Shown here piece by piece: positions 33,860 to 43,035 of a stretch of 64,000 bases of DNA. Every line of letters starts with the position of its first letter. Positions within the stretch are counted from its first letter, which is position 1. Source of the DNA: QYOJ01 sp964616825 (lineage in GTDB: Bacteria; Bacteroidota; Bacteroidia; Bacteroidales; FEN-979); NCBI GenBank assembly GCA_964616825.1, contig CAZTSX010000008.1, forward strand, positions 1-64,000, written 5' to 3'. The notes under the pieces were generated by a model, which had not been told where the DNA came from, ran no database searches, and saw nothing but the letters and a program-made list of their open reading frames with translations. The position numbers and the translations under genes were made by a program.

Positions 33860-36800
33860 ATGAAAAAACTTATGCTTACGTTGATTGTATTGTTTTTCCT
33901 CGGATTCACATATGCACAGGATGAAGCCAGACTCTTACGGTTTCCGGCTGTTCACGGAGACCAGGTTGTATTTACATATGCCGGGGATCTATACACAGTA
34001 GCTAAATCAGGCGGGCTGGCCCGCAAACTTACCAATTATGACGATGGGTTTGAGATGTTTGCCCGATTTTCACCAGACGGTCAACATATTGCCTTCACCG
34101 GACAGTATGATGGGAATACAGAGGTATTCCTGATCCCTGCTGAAGGGGGCGTTCCTGAAAGGTTGACTTATACGGCGACTCTGGGGCGCGATGATATCTC
34201 CGACCGGATGGGACCCAATAACATCGTGATGACCTGGAAAGATGACGATAATATCGTATATCGTTCACGGAAGCAATCGTTTAACAGCTTCAAAGGACAA
34301 CTCTTTTTGATTAACAAAGATGGTGGGATGTCGGAAGAACTGCCGCTGCCCGTAGGGGGATTTTGTAGCTATTCACCGGATAAATCGAAACTCGCCTACA
34401 ATCGTGTTTGTCGTGAGTTCCGTACCTGGAAATACTACCGGGGCGGGATGGCTGACGATATCTGGGTCTACGATTTCAATACCAGGACAATCGAGAATAT
34501 CACCAACAACCCAGCCCAGGATATTTTTCCGATGTGGAAGGGAGATAACATCTATTTCTGCTCTGACCGGGATCGTACGATGAATCTTTTTGTGTACGAT
34601 TTGAATACAAAGGAAACCCGTAAGTTAACCGACTACACCAGCTATGATGTCAAATTTCCCTCCCTTGGCGATGAAGCCATTACCTATGAGAATGGTGGTT
34701 ATATCTATCTGTTTGATCTGAATAGTGAACAGTCAACACAGGTAGATGTACAGATTGCCAACGACTTCATCACAGGAAGGAATCAGTTGAAGGACGCCAG
34801 TAAATCCATTAACTCCTACGCCATTTCACCCGCTGGCAAAAGACTGGCATTTGGAGCTCGAGGCGATGTTTTTACTGTGCCTGTAAAATCAGGGATCACT
34901 AAAGACCTGACTCTCTCTTCCGGAGTTCACGACCGAAATGTGGAATGGTCGCCGGATGGAAAGTACATTTCCTATATTTCAGATGCAACCGGAGAAGATG
35001 AGATCTATATCATCAATCAGGATGGGAGTGAACCACCTGTTCTGATTACGAAGAATGCGGATACTTATAAATATAATCCTATCTGGTCACCCGACAGCAA
35101 AAAACTCCTCTGGGGGGATAAGAAACTTCGTCTGCAATATGTCGACATAGAGACCCAAGAGATAACTGTTGTTGCTGAAACAAACGAGTGGGAATACCGG
35201 GACTATTGCTGGTCGCCAGATAACAACTGGATCGCTTACACACAGCCTGTACAGCGCGGGGAATCTAAAATCTACCTTTATGAACTGGAATCCAAAGAAG
35301 CTACTCCGGTTACAGATGGCTGGTATGGTGCAGGGAATCCCACATTCTCAAGTGGTGGGAAATACCTCTTCTTTACCTCTCAGCGGGATTTTAATCCGAT
35401 CTACAGTTGGACGGAATGGAATCATGCATACAATGACATGAGCAAAATCTATTTTGTCACCCTGGCAAAAAGCACTCCATCACCTTTTGAATATGAGAAT
35501 GATGAGGTAGAGGTGAAGGAGGAGGGACGAGAGACGAGGGATGAGGATAAAAAGGATGCAAAGGGGGAAAAAAATGCAAAAGGGGATAAAGATACGGGAG
35601 AAGACGAAAGCATAAAGGTTGATCTTGACGGGATCATCAGCCGGATTGTCGCTTTGCCGATTGATGCGGGCAGCTACAGGGGAGTCACGGCCATTAAGGA
35701 TCAGGTATACTATGTGAAGAGTAAACAGGGATCAGCCACCGCTCTGTACCTGTATGATTTGAAAAAGGAGAAAGAGACTGAGCTTGGGAAGTACCGTAGC
35801 TATATAATCTCGGCAGACCATAAAAAGATGATGCTGGCAACGGGGAAAAAATATGCAGTTATTGACCTGCCAAAAGGAAAAATTACCGTGAAAGATTATG
35901 TTGATCTTTCAAACATGAAGATCATGGTGGATCTGAAGGCGGAGTGGGAGCAGATCTTTAACGAGTCGTGGCGCCAGATGAAGTATTTCTTCTATGCACC
36001 CAACATGCATGGTGTTGACTGGGATGCAATGCGTGAAAAGTATGCACCACTGGTTCCTTATGTCAACAACCGGAATGATTTGAATTACATCATCGGCGAG
36101 ATGATCGGAGAGCTAAACGTGGGCCATTCTTATGTAAGTGGTGGTGACAAACCCAAACCAGAACGGATCAAGGTGGGTCTGTTTGGTGCCAGGATCTCCC
36201 GGGATGGATCGGGTTACTATCAAATTGATGAAATCCTGAAAGGAGAGAATTGGACCAAAAAAACGCGCTCACCATTATCTGAGCTTGGAGTGAATGTGAG
36301 CGAAGGTGATTACATCATTGCGATCAACGGAAAATCGACCAGTGAGATGAATGACATCTATGAAGTGATGGTAAATAAAGCAGGCGTTCAGATCGAGTTG
36401 ACTGTCAATAGTGATCCAACAACTGAGGGAGCATGGAAAACCATTGTGGTGCCGACAGATAACGAAGCCAACCTCTATTATTACACATGGGTTCAGAACA
36501 ACATAAAAAAGGTGAATGAAGCAACTAACGGTGAGGTTGGGTATATTCACATCCCTGATATGGGGCGTGGTGGATTAAATGAGTTTGTGAAATACTTCTA
36601 TCCTCAGCTTACCAAGCGCGCATTGATCATTGACGACCGGGGCAATGGTGGCGGTAACGTCTCACCCATGATCATCGAACGACTGGCCCGGGAGGCAGTG
36701 ATCATGCGAATGGCACGGAATACAGGACCAGTACCCGGTCGCATCTCTTTCATGTTGGGTCCAAAGATCTGTTTGATCGACCAGTATTCTGCCTCTGACG

Positions 36801-37138
36801 GCGACCTGTTCCCCTACCAGTTTAAGCAATTGAAACTTGGCAAACTGGTGGGTACACGCACCTGGGGTGGTGTGATAGGTATCCGTGGATCCCTGCCATT
36901 CATTGATGGTGGCTCACTCCACAAACCTGAATTTGCCAACTACGATTTCAAAGAGAACAAATGGGCGATGGAAGGTGTGGGCGTGGAGCCGGATGTGTGG
37001 GTCGATAATGATCCTGCTAAAGAGTATGCAGGCGAAGACCAGCAGTTGGATAAAGCGATCGAATTGATCCTGATTGAGCTGGAAAACTGGCCCAAGGGAT
37101 TGCCTGAAATACCGGAGTTTCCGGATAAATCAAAATAA
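33860..37138 (+). CDS. Tricorn-like S41 family peptidase
   Basis: About 1092 residues from ATG 33860 (KKLMLTLIVLFFLGFTYAQ signal; TTG 33854 is the upstream limit). It has two PD40/WD40-like propellers (SPDGQHIAFTGQYDGNTEVFLIP, SPDGKYISYISDATGEDEIYII), a charged repeat-derived linker (~residues 550-585), a tricorn C1 region (WRQMKYFFYAPNMHGVDW, LNVGHSYVSGGD), a PDZ domain (LGVNVSEGDYIIAINGKS) and an S41 core (DDRGNGGGNV; nucleophile Ser in DQYSASDGD). Secreted relatives of tricorn protease degrade peptides in the periplasm or outside the cell. It stands alone, convergent with miaA. Confidence 0.94.
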   Translation: MKKLMLTLIVLFFLGFTYAQDEARLLRFPAVHGDQVVFTYAGDLYTVAKSGGLARKLTNYDDGFEMFARFSPDGQHIAFTGQYDGNTEVFLIPAEGGVPERLTYTATLGRDDISDRMGPNNIVMTWKDDDNIVYRSRKQSFNSFKGQLFLINKDGGMSEELPLPVGGFCSYSPDKSKLAYNRVCREFRTWKYYRGGMADDIWVYDFNTRTIENITNNPAQDIFPMWKGDNIYFCSDRDRTMNLFVYDLNTKETRKLTDYTSYDVKFPSLGDEAITYENGGYIYLFDLNSEQSTQVDVQIANDFITGRNQLKDASKSINSYAISPAGKRLAFGARGDVFTVPVKSGITKDLTLSSGVHDRNVEWSPDGKYISYISDATGEDEIYIINQDGSEPPVLITKNADTYKYNPIWSPDSKKLLWGDKKLRLQYVDIETQEITVVAETNEWEYRDYCWSPDNNWIAYTQPVQRGESKIYLYELESKEATPVTDGWYGAGNPTFSSGGKYLFFTSQRDFNPIYSWTEWNHAYNDMSKIYFVTLAKSTPSPFEYENDEVEVKEEGRETRDEDKKDAKGEKNAKGDKDTGEDESIKVDLDGIISRIVALPIDAGSYRGVTAIKDQVYYVKSKQGSATALYLYDLKKEKETELGKYRSYIISADHKKMMLATGKKYAVIDLPKGKITVKDYVDLSNMKIMVDLKAEWEQIFNESWRQMKYFFYAPNMHGVDWDAMREKYAPLVPYVNNRNDLNYIIGEMIGELNVGHSYVSGGDKPKPERIKVGLFGARISRDGSGYYQIDEILKGENWTKKTRSPLSELGVNVSEGDYIIAINGKSTSEMNDIYEVMVNKAGVQIELTVNSDPTTEGAWKTIVVPTDNEANLYYYTWVQNNIKKVNEATNGEVGYIHIPDMGRGGLNEFVKYFYPQLTKRALIIDDRGNGGGNVSPMIIERLAREAVIMRMARNTGPVPGRISFMLGPKICLIDQYSASDGDLFPYQFKQLKLGKLVGTRTWGGVIGIRGSLPFIDGGSLHKPEFANYDFKENKWAMEGVGVEPDVWVDNDPAKEYAGEDQQLDKAIELILIELENWPKGLPEIPEFPDKSK

Positions 37139-37155
37139 AATATACGTTTAACTTC

Positions 37156-38067
37156 TCATTCCTGCATTGAAATGAGGAGACGCTTGATTAATTCTACCTG
37201 ATCCTGACGGGAGAGCGAATAGTCAATCCAGTTGATCGTGATATTACTTCGCTCCATTTTCCGGAACCATGTCATCTGCCTTTTGGCGAACTGATGAATA
37301 CCGCTATTGAGCTGAGATACCATCTCATCGTATTTAAGTTCGTTTTGAAGATGCATTGTAATATACTTGTATTCCAGGCCGTAGAATTTTAACGTTTCTG
37401 CACTAATGCCGGATGCCAGAAGATGGATGACCTCTTCCACCATCCCGTTATCAAGCCGGTGATGGAGACGATTTGTAATCCGCTCCCTGAGCTCTGGCCT
37501 TGGCGGAGCGATTCCGAAGACCGTGGAATGAATTTCAGGAAAATCCTGGTGATGATCTGTCTTCCTCGCCTCCTGCATCCCGATGCGGATCGCTTTGATT
37601 AACCGCTTCCGGTCGAGGACATCTGTTGTGTTATGAGGATCTCGCAGGGTGTTGAGCAGATCCGTTAACTCTTCGGTGGATTTCGATTCCAGCAGCTCTT
37701 CCAGCTCAGGATTGGGTTCAAGTGGCGGCATCTTGTATCCTTTCAGAATCGCTTCCAGATAAAAGCCTGTTCCACCACAAAGAATCGGAAGTTTTTTCCG
37801 TTGAATGATCTCTTCGTAAGCCTTCCGGAAATCCTGCTGAAACTCATAGACATTGTATTCATATCCCGGATCCACAACATCGATCAGGTGATAAGGAATC
37901 GCTTTCCTTTCCACGATGTATTCTTTGAGGTCTTTCCCGGTACCGATATCCATGCCACGATAAACTTGTCTCGAATCTGCCGAAATAACTTCTCCATCCA
38001 GTTCATATGCAAGATGAGCGGCCAGCTTTGTTTTCCCGGATGCTGTCGGGCCGAGGATAGCAATCAT
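37156..38067 (-). CDS. miaA: tRNA dimethylallyltransferase
   Basis: 303 residues. P-loop GPTASGKT (6-13), DSRQVYRGMDIGTGK, the substrate-binding CGGTGFYLEA, and the RKRLIKAIRI segment are all present. It adds a dimethylallyl group to A37 of tRNAs reading codons that begin with U. It is convergent with the S41 gene (17 bp apart) and divergent from the PLP decarboxylase pseudogene. Length is typical. Confidence 0.96.
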   Translation of the reverse strand: MIAILGPTASGKTKLAAHLAYELDGEVISADSRQVYRGMDIGTGKDLKEYIVERKAIPYHLIDVVDPGYEYNVYEFQQDFRKAYEEIIQRKKLPILCGGTGFYLEAILKGYKMPPLEPNPELEELLESKSTEELTDLLNTLRDPHNTTDVLDRKRLIKAIRIGMQEARKTDHHQDFPEIHSTVFGIAPPRPELRERITNRLHHRLDNGMVEEVIHLLASGISAETLKFYGLEYKYITMHLQNELKYDEMVSQLNSGIHQFAKRQMTWFRKMERSNITINWIDYSLSRQDQVELIKRLLISMQE

Positions 38068-38118
38068 TTGAATCTCCGATTAATTGATTTTCGATTTACG
38101 AATATAAGGAACAATTCA

Positions 38119-38126
38119 TATTTTTG
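38119..38126 (+). promoter_or_regulatory. -7 promoter element TATTTTTG before the decarboxylase pseudogene
   Basis: TATTTTTG fits TAnnTTTG and ends 8 nt before ATG 38135. No clear -33 element. The promoter of the dead gene seems preserved. Confidence 0.45.
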
Positions 38127-38134
38127 CTGAAACC

Positions 38135-38992
38135 ATGCAAAATAACAGGATGACTAAAACTATTTCGGAAGTTTTTAACACGGAACAATTCAGAAACGCT
38201 GGTCATAAGTTAGTTGACCTGTTATCTGATTACCTGGATAAGGCAAAGTCAGGGGAGGAGATGCCGGTTCTGAACTGGAAAGATCCTGATCAGCAAGTCG
38301 AATTCTGGAAGAGTTATAAGCTTGAAGGAGATGATATTACTCCCTTCTTTGCGGATGTGCTTACAGATCGAAACAAATGCTGATTTTCAGATGAATGTGG
38401 ATCTACTGGAGGAGACCTGGCAGGAAGCGAATGAAAAGGGTTTGAATGTATTCGCTATCATCGGCAGCGCCTGTACAACAGCGAGCGGCTCTTATGACGA
38501 TCTGGAAGCAATCGCTGCATTTGCCGGGAAAAAGAATATCTGGTTTCATGTGGATGGAGCCCATGGGGCAGCTGTCATCTTCTCTGAAAAATATATTCAT
38601 CTCGTTAACGGGATAAACCAAGCGGACTCGGTAGTGATTGATTGCCACAAAATGCTGATGACACCGGCTCTGACTACCGCTCTGCTTTACAAAGAAGCGG
38701 ATCAATCGTATCATACATTCCAGCAGGATGCTCATTACCTCTGGCAGCAGCAGGCGGATCCCGAATGGTACAATTACGGGAAACGAACCTTTGAGTGCAC
38801 GAAACTGATGATGAGCCTGAGATTCTTTACCCTCATGAAGGTGAATTCTATATCGTACAAACAACACTGAAGGGAACTACCTATCTGCGCACTACGTTGA
38901 TGAATCCCTTCACCACATCCGCCCATCTGACAGAGCTGCTGGATAAGATCGAGGCGACAAGGGGCGAATGCCAGTTGTCCCGGGACCAGTGA
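38135..38992 (+). pseudogene. PLP-dependent (group II type) decarboxylase, two internal deletions
   Basis: Three fragments of one gene lie head to tail in different frames. (1) 38135-38383: normal N-terminus (FRNAGHKLVDLLSDYL ... DDITPFFADVL). (2) From about 38366 to 38842: middle part with VDGAHGAAVIFSEKY and the PLP-lysine motif DCHKMLMTPALTTALLYK. (3) 38815-38992: C-terminal end (EGEFYIVQTTLKGTTYLRTTLMNPF). By comparison with full-length family members (about 450-480 residues), roughly 180 residues are missing between 1 and 2 and about 100 between 2 and 3, each with a frame change. The fold cannot form. It was probably an amino-acid decarboxylase or aminotransferase-like enzyme. Confidence 0.85.
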
Positions 38993-39143
38993 CACTTCCC
39001 CTCTCTCTTTTAGCTGGCTCCGTGTCATTGCGAACGAAGTGAAGCAACTTTGTCTTCTTAAATCGTAAATCGTAAATCGTAGATCGAAAATCAAAAGCCC
39101 CCTTTAGGGGGTTTGGGGGTAAAAAAGGGGAGGTTAGGAGGGG
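38993..39143. repeat. Convergent intergenic region with ATCGTAA repeat and G-rich hairpin
   Basis: 39059-39094 holds ATCGTAA-type 8-bp units (four to five copies). 39098-39111 is a CCCCCTTTAGGGGG hairpin, followed by further G-runs up to the stop codon of the minus-strand dehydratase gene (TCA 39144). The end GGAGGGGTCA matches the G-rich element at 7074-7097. It may stop transcription of both convergent genes (inference). Confidence 0.6.
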
Positions 39144-41009
39144 TCATGTGTCCAACTTCTCGTAAACCGAATTCTTGCTCTTGTATTCAGGAATCACCTC
39201 TTTGAGCTTTCTCACCAGATCCTCTTCTGAAGCACTGGGGGTCATGGCGATGATAGCGTCGGTATGCTTTGTAACCTCTTCCAGGTCATATTCGCGTACA
39301 TTGGCGATCAGGATGCGTTCGTGATGTGTGGGTAGTGTGTTCTCCTCTTTGTTCAAGAGCTCTTCGTAAAGTTTTTCGCCCGGGCGGAGACCGATATACC
39401 GGATCTGGATGTCTTTTCCGAGAGTGAGTCCTGAGAGAAGGATCATCTTTTTAGCCAGGTCGAGGATCTTCACCGAACTGCCCATGTCAAAGACTAAAAT
39501 CTCTCCACCCTCTCCGATAGCGCCAGCTTCCAGCACCAGCCGGCATGCTTCGGTGATGGTCATGAAAAACCGGGTGATCTCAGGATGAGTGATGGTAATC
39601 GGTCCTCCGCTTTCGATCTGGTTGCGAAAGAGAGGGATCACAGATCCGTTGGAGCCTAATACATTTCCGAAACGGGTGGTAATAAACCGGGTAGTCCCTC
39701 TTCCGTTTAGCGATTGGGTGTAAATTTCTGCCATCCGTTTGGAAGCACCCATCACCGAAGTCGGGTTGACCGCCTTATCTGTCGAGATCATGATGAATTT
39801 TTTCACCTTATTGGCTATAGCAAGGTCCGCCATGATACGTGTGCCCTTAATATTTGTCAGCACAGCTTCCACCGGATTAGCCTCAATCATCGGTACATGC
39901 TTGTATGCAGCAGCATGGTAAACCACATCGGGGGGATCTGCCTTGAAAATCTCAGTCATCCGTGCTTCATTGGTGATATCTCCCAGGGTGAACTCCACTT
40001 CGATGTTGCCAAACTCGTTCATCCACTCCAATTCCAGGTAGTGAAGTGGTGTTTCTGCCTGGTCGATGAGGATCAGCTTCTTGGGATGGAAACGGGCTAC
40101 CTGTCTGACGATCTCACTTCCGATCGAACCAGATGCCCCTGTCACAAGGATTTTTTTCCCTGTGATCTCCTTCGATACCTTCTCTTCATCCAGGTGGATC
40201 TCATCCCGCTCCAGCAACTCCTCGATGTTGATTTTTTTAATCTGCTTGAAGCTGAGTTCTCCGTTGATCCAACGAATCGCAGGCGGAACCGTCAATACCT
40301 TGGTATTGTATTTAAGACATAGGTCGACCAACGCCTCTTTTTTATCCGGATCGAATTGCTGGATCGCCAGGATCAGATGAGCGATGGTATGAGTCTGTAA
40401 CAAGGTCTCAAGTTTATTAGAGGGTAAAATGTCAACTCCCTCCAATTTCTTCCCTGCCTTTGTTGGATCGTCATCGATAAAGGCCCGCACTTTATATTTG
40501 GTGCCCGCATCCCGCGTTAGTACCCGCCGGGCTGTCATGCCTCCCTCGCCAGCTCCATAGATGATCACATTTACCTTGGAGCGAACGGGATTCTGGAATT
40601 CAAGATACACAATCTTTACCACCATCCGGAAGGTGATCAGTCCAAACGTGCTGGCCAACAGGTCGATGATGATGATTGAAAAGGGAATGAAAAAGAAGTG
40701 ATTGTATAAATACGTGACGATGTTTGTCAATCCGAAGATGATACTTCCGGCAAGGAGTGTTAATAATAAGCGGAGAGCATCGGCAGTACTGGTATGCCGG
40801 ACGATCCCGGCGTAGGATTTGGTGATTAAAAAAGAGATGGCTCTGATTCCAGCCATATATGCCAGGATCTGGGGTAACGGGTCCAGTTCAATCTGGGGGA
40901 TCTTGAAATTGAACCGCAACAGGTAGGCAACGATCACGGAGGTGAAAACGATCACCATATCGATCAGGAAAATCAGCCATCGGGGTGTGTTCTGTCGCAG
41001 GTTTATCAT
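39144..41009 (-). CDS. Membrane-bound nucleotide-sugar 4,6-dehydratase (WbpM/PglF/CapD type)
   Basis: About 621 residues from ATG 41009; the frame extends to ATG 41027, but a TAACTTTG -7 box (41023-41016) lies between the two. Four transmembrane helices (residues ~10-125) are followed by a first Rossmann domain (VNVIIYGAGEGGMTARR) and a second, catalytic SDR domain (KKILVTGASGSIGSEIV; DKAVNPTSVMGASKRMAE). Met replaces the usual catalytic Tyr (MxxxK), as known for WbpM/PglF-like UDP-GlcNAc 4,6-dehydratases. It starts synthesis of dideoxy or diamino sugars for surface glycans. Other glycan genes lie at 52.7-55 kb and 61.7-62.6 kb. Confidence 0.93.
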   Translation of the reverse strand: MINLRQNTPRWLIFLIDMVIVFTSVIVAYLLRFNFKIPQIELDPLPQILAYMAGIRAISFLITKSYAGIVRHTSTADALRLLLTLLAGSIIFGLTNIVTYLYNHFFFIPFSIIIIDLLASTFGLITFRMVVKIVYLEFQNPVRSKVNVIIYGAGEGGMTARRVLTRDAGTKYKVRAFIDDDPTKAGKKLEGVDILPSNKLETLLQTHTIAHLILAIQQFDPDKKEALVDLCLKYNTKVLTVPPAIRWINGELSFKQIKKINIEELLERDEIHLDEEKVSKEITGKKILVTGASGSIGSEIVRQVARFHPKKLILIDQAETPLHYLELEWMNEFGNIEVEFTLGDITNEARMTEIFKADPPDVVYHAAAYKHVPMIEANPVEAVLTNIKGTRIMADLAIANKVKKFIMISTDKAVNPTSVMGASKRMAEIYTQSLNGRGTTRFITTRFGNVLGSNGSVIPLFRNQIESGGPITITHPEITRFFMTITEACRLVLEAGAIGEGGEILVFDMGSSVKILDLAKKMILLSGLTLGKDIQIRYIGLRPGEKLYEELLNKEENTLPTHHERILIANVREYDLEEVTKHTDAIIAMTPSASEEDLVRKLKEVIPEYKSKNSVYEKLDT

Positions 41010-41015
41010 GGCCGA

Positions 41016-41023
41016 CAAAGTTA
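41016..41023 (-). promoter_or_regulatory. -7 promoter element TAACTTTG of the dehydratase gene
   Basis: TAACTTTG (TAnnTTTG, minus strand) ends 6 nt before ATG 41009. A TTG lies upstream at 15 nt, shorter than the usual ~20. If used, transcription would start at or next to the start codon. Confidence 0.5.
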
Positions 41024-41066
41024 TCATATAAATATGAACAACCTCACTATCCTTCGTTATTTTTTC

Positions 41067-41074
41067 TATTTTTG
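41067..41074 (+). promoter_or_regulatory. -7 promoter element TATTTTTG of gcvT
   Basis: TATTTTTG fits TAnnTTTG and lies 42 nt before ATG 41117. It also shows that the long upstream extension of the gcvT frame (to 40985) is not translated. Confidence 0.55.
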
Positions 41075-41116
41075 CTGCGATTCTTTCTTCCTCAGACTGA
41101 CCAATCTTTTCTGACG

Positions 41117-42208
41117 ATGAAACACACGGCTTTTACAAAATTTCATGAAGCGCTTGGAGCCAAAATGGTTCCTTTTGCCGGTTATTACATGCCTGTCCAA
41201 TATGAAGGAGTGAAACTCGAACATTTAGCAGTTAGAGAGGGAGTGGGCGTATTCGACGTATCCCACATGGGTGAATTCTGGGTGAAAGGACCCAACGCGC
41301 TGGAGTTTGTTCAATGGGTGACATCCAACGATGCATCCAGGCTTGTTAACGGAAAGGTGCAATACTCTTGCTTCCCTAACGATCAGGGAGGTATTGTTGA
41401 TGACTTGCTGGTTTATCGTTTCAATGAGGAATCTTACTTCCTGGTTGTCAATGCCGCCAATATCGATAAGGATTGGGCTTGGTGCAACAAACAAAATAAG
41501 GTTGGAGCTGAACTTTATAACGCTTCCGATGAGATCGCCCAGTTGGCTGTTCAGGGCCCGATGGCACTCAAGGCGATGCAGAAACTGACCGATACTCCGA
41601 TCCTGGATATGGAGTATTATACCTTTAAAAAACTGACTTTCGCCGGGGTGAAAGATGTGATCCTTTCAACCACCGGATATACCGGTTCCGGAGGATGCGA
41701 AATTTATATGGCCAATGCCGATGGTCCCCGGATCTGGGAAGCGGTTTTTGAAGCCGGAGCCGAATATGGCATCAAGCCCATCGGGCTGGCTGCCAGAGAT
41801 ACATTGAGGCTGGAAATGGGGTTCTGTCTTTACGGAAACGATATCAACGATACCACTTCACCCATTGAAGCAGGACTTGGATGGATCACAAAATTCACTG
41901 ACGAGAAAAATTTTATCCAAAAGGCTGCGTTATTAACTCAGAAGAGTGAGGGCATATCCAGAAAGCTGATTGGTTTTGAGATGGTCGACAGAGGAATTCC
42001 AAGGCATGGATATGAGATTGTGGATGAAGAGGGTAACCTGATTGGAGAGGTGACCAGCGGAACAATGGGCCCGGCAGTAAAGAAAGCAATAGGAATGGGA
42101 TATGTTCCTAAACTATTATCCAAAGAAGGAAGTGAAGTCTATATTAAGATTAGAGAAAAAACATTAAAAGCTAAAGTGGTAAAATTCCCGTTTTATAAAC
42201 CTCAATAA
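41117..42208 (+). CDS. gcvT: Glycine cleavage system T protein (aminomethyltransferase)
   Basis: 363 residues from ATG 41117 (MKHTAFTKFHEALGAKMVPFAGYYMPVQY); the frame is open further upstream but that part overlaps the promoter. It has the folate-binding GCV_T domain (GVFDVSHMGEFWVKGP, TTGYTGSGGCEIY, AARDTLRLEMGFCLYGND with the catalytic Asp region near SNDASR) and the C-terminal barrel (GEVTSGTMGPAVKKAIGMGYV). It moves the aminomethyl carbon of glycine to tetrahydrofolate. gcvH and gcvP are not in the window. The lipoprotein gene starts 7 bp after it. Confidence 0.96.
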   Translation: MKHTAFTKFHEALGAKMVPFAGYYMPVQYEGVKLEHLAVREGVGVFDVSHMGEFWVKGPNALEFVQWVTSNDASRLVNGKVQYSCFPNDQGGIVDDLLVYRFNEESYFLVVNAANIDKDWAWCNKQNKVGAELYNASDEIAQLAVQGPMALKAMQKLTDTPILDMEYYTFKKLTFAGVKDVILSTTGYTGSGGCEIYMANADGPRIWEAVFEAGAEYGIKPIGLAARDTLRLEMGFCLYGNDINDTTSPIEAGLGWITKFTDEKNFIQKAALLTQKSEGISRKLIGFEMVDRGIPRHGYEIVDEEGNLIGEVTSGTMGPAVKKAIGMGYVPKLLSKEGSEVYIKIREKTLKAKVVKFPFYKPQ

Positions 42209-42215
42209 CCGTAAC

Positions 42216-43031
42216 ATGACAAACATAGTAAATAGGGTAAAATCGGTTAACTGGCAACAGGTTGTCGTCATCATCATGATCGCAATGGTTGCTGTTAGCT
42301 TCGATGCCTGTAAATCATCAGGCAAACTCGCCCGGAAAGAGAAGAAAGCTCAAATCGCCTTGTATAAGAAACAGATGCGTGAGATCATTGACGGCACAAC
42401 CAAACTTACTATTGAAGAGCAGGATCAGCTCATTTCTGAAGCAATCAACAAGAATTTCGGAGACGATGAATTGAATCAACTTATCCTTGAAGCAACGGAA
42501 AAGAGTAAAAGTTCCTATGCAGAGTTCAATAAATTACTGGAGCAGAAAGTGGCGGTGGCACGAAATAAGCTTTATGACCTGATTGTGAACAAAGAGAATC
42601 TCTCTGCGGATGAACTCGAGCAGGAACTGAATATGATCAAGGAGGAGAATCTGGAAAATGGCGAGATCTATGAATTAATTGGACGCCTTGAAAAAAAGAT
42701 CAATGAAATGCGTCAATATTCATCGGTGGAGATGACACTTAAGAGCAAGCTGGAGAGTTCTTTTCAGACAATCGCCGACGCCTCTAAAGCTGGAAACCTG
42801 AGCATGGCAAACAGCTTGATCGAGTCAGCGCTGAATTACTTCACAGCACCGGATATTCCAGTTCTGATCATCATCAGCAGGGAAGGCTCTATTGTCGATT
42901 ATGATAAGCCAACAACGATCATGGATTATCTGAATTTTGTGAAAGACCAGAAAGAGAACCGTAACGCGGTGGATTCGTACCAGCTTGATACTTCCGGGAA
43001 GATCAAAGAACTTGACCTAATAAAAAAGTAG
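42216..43031 (+). CDS. Coiled-coil lipoprotein of unknown function
   Basis: 271 residues. A hydrophobic N-terminal helix ends in a lipobox-like SFDAC (Cys32), so it is probably a lipoprotein. The rest is highly charged and helical with heptad-like Leu/Glu/Lys patterns (residues ~35-190), then a short globular end (IPVLIIISREGSIVDYDKP). The family was not recognised. It starts 7 bp after gcvT and is followed after 4 bp by another exported protein, so the three are probably co-transcribed. Confidence 0.8.
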   Translation: MTNIVNRVKSVNWQQVVVIIMIAMVAVSFDACKSSGKLARKEKKAQIALYKKQMREIIDGTTKLTIEEQDQLISEAINKNFGDDELNQLILEATEKSKSSYAEFNKLLEQKVAVARNKLYDLIVNKENLSADELEQELNMIKEENLENGEIYELIGRLEKKINEMRQYSSVEMTLKSKLESSFQTIADASKAGNLSMANSLIESALNYFTAPDIPVLIIISREGSIVDYDKPTTIMDYLNFVKDQKENRNAVDSYQLDTSGKIKELDLIKK

Positions 43032-43035
43032 AATT

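Noticed and set aside
40985..41116. N-terminal extension of the gcvT frame
   Set aside because: It lies over promoter sequence and the divergent gene's start; GcvT similarity starts at 41117.
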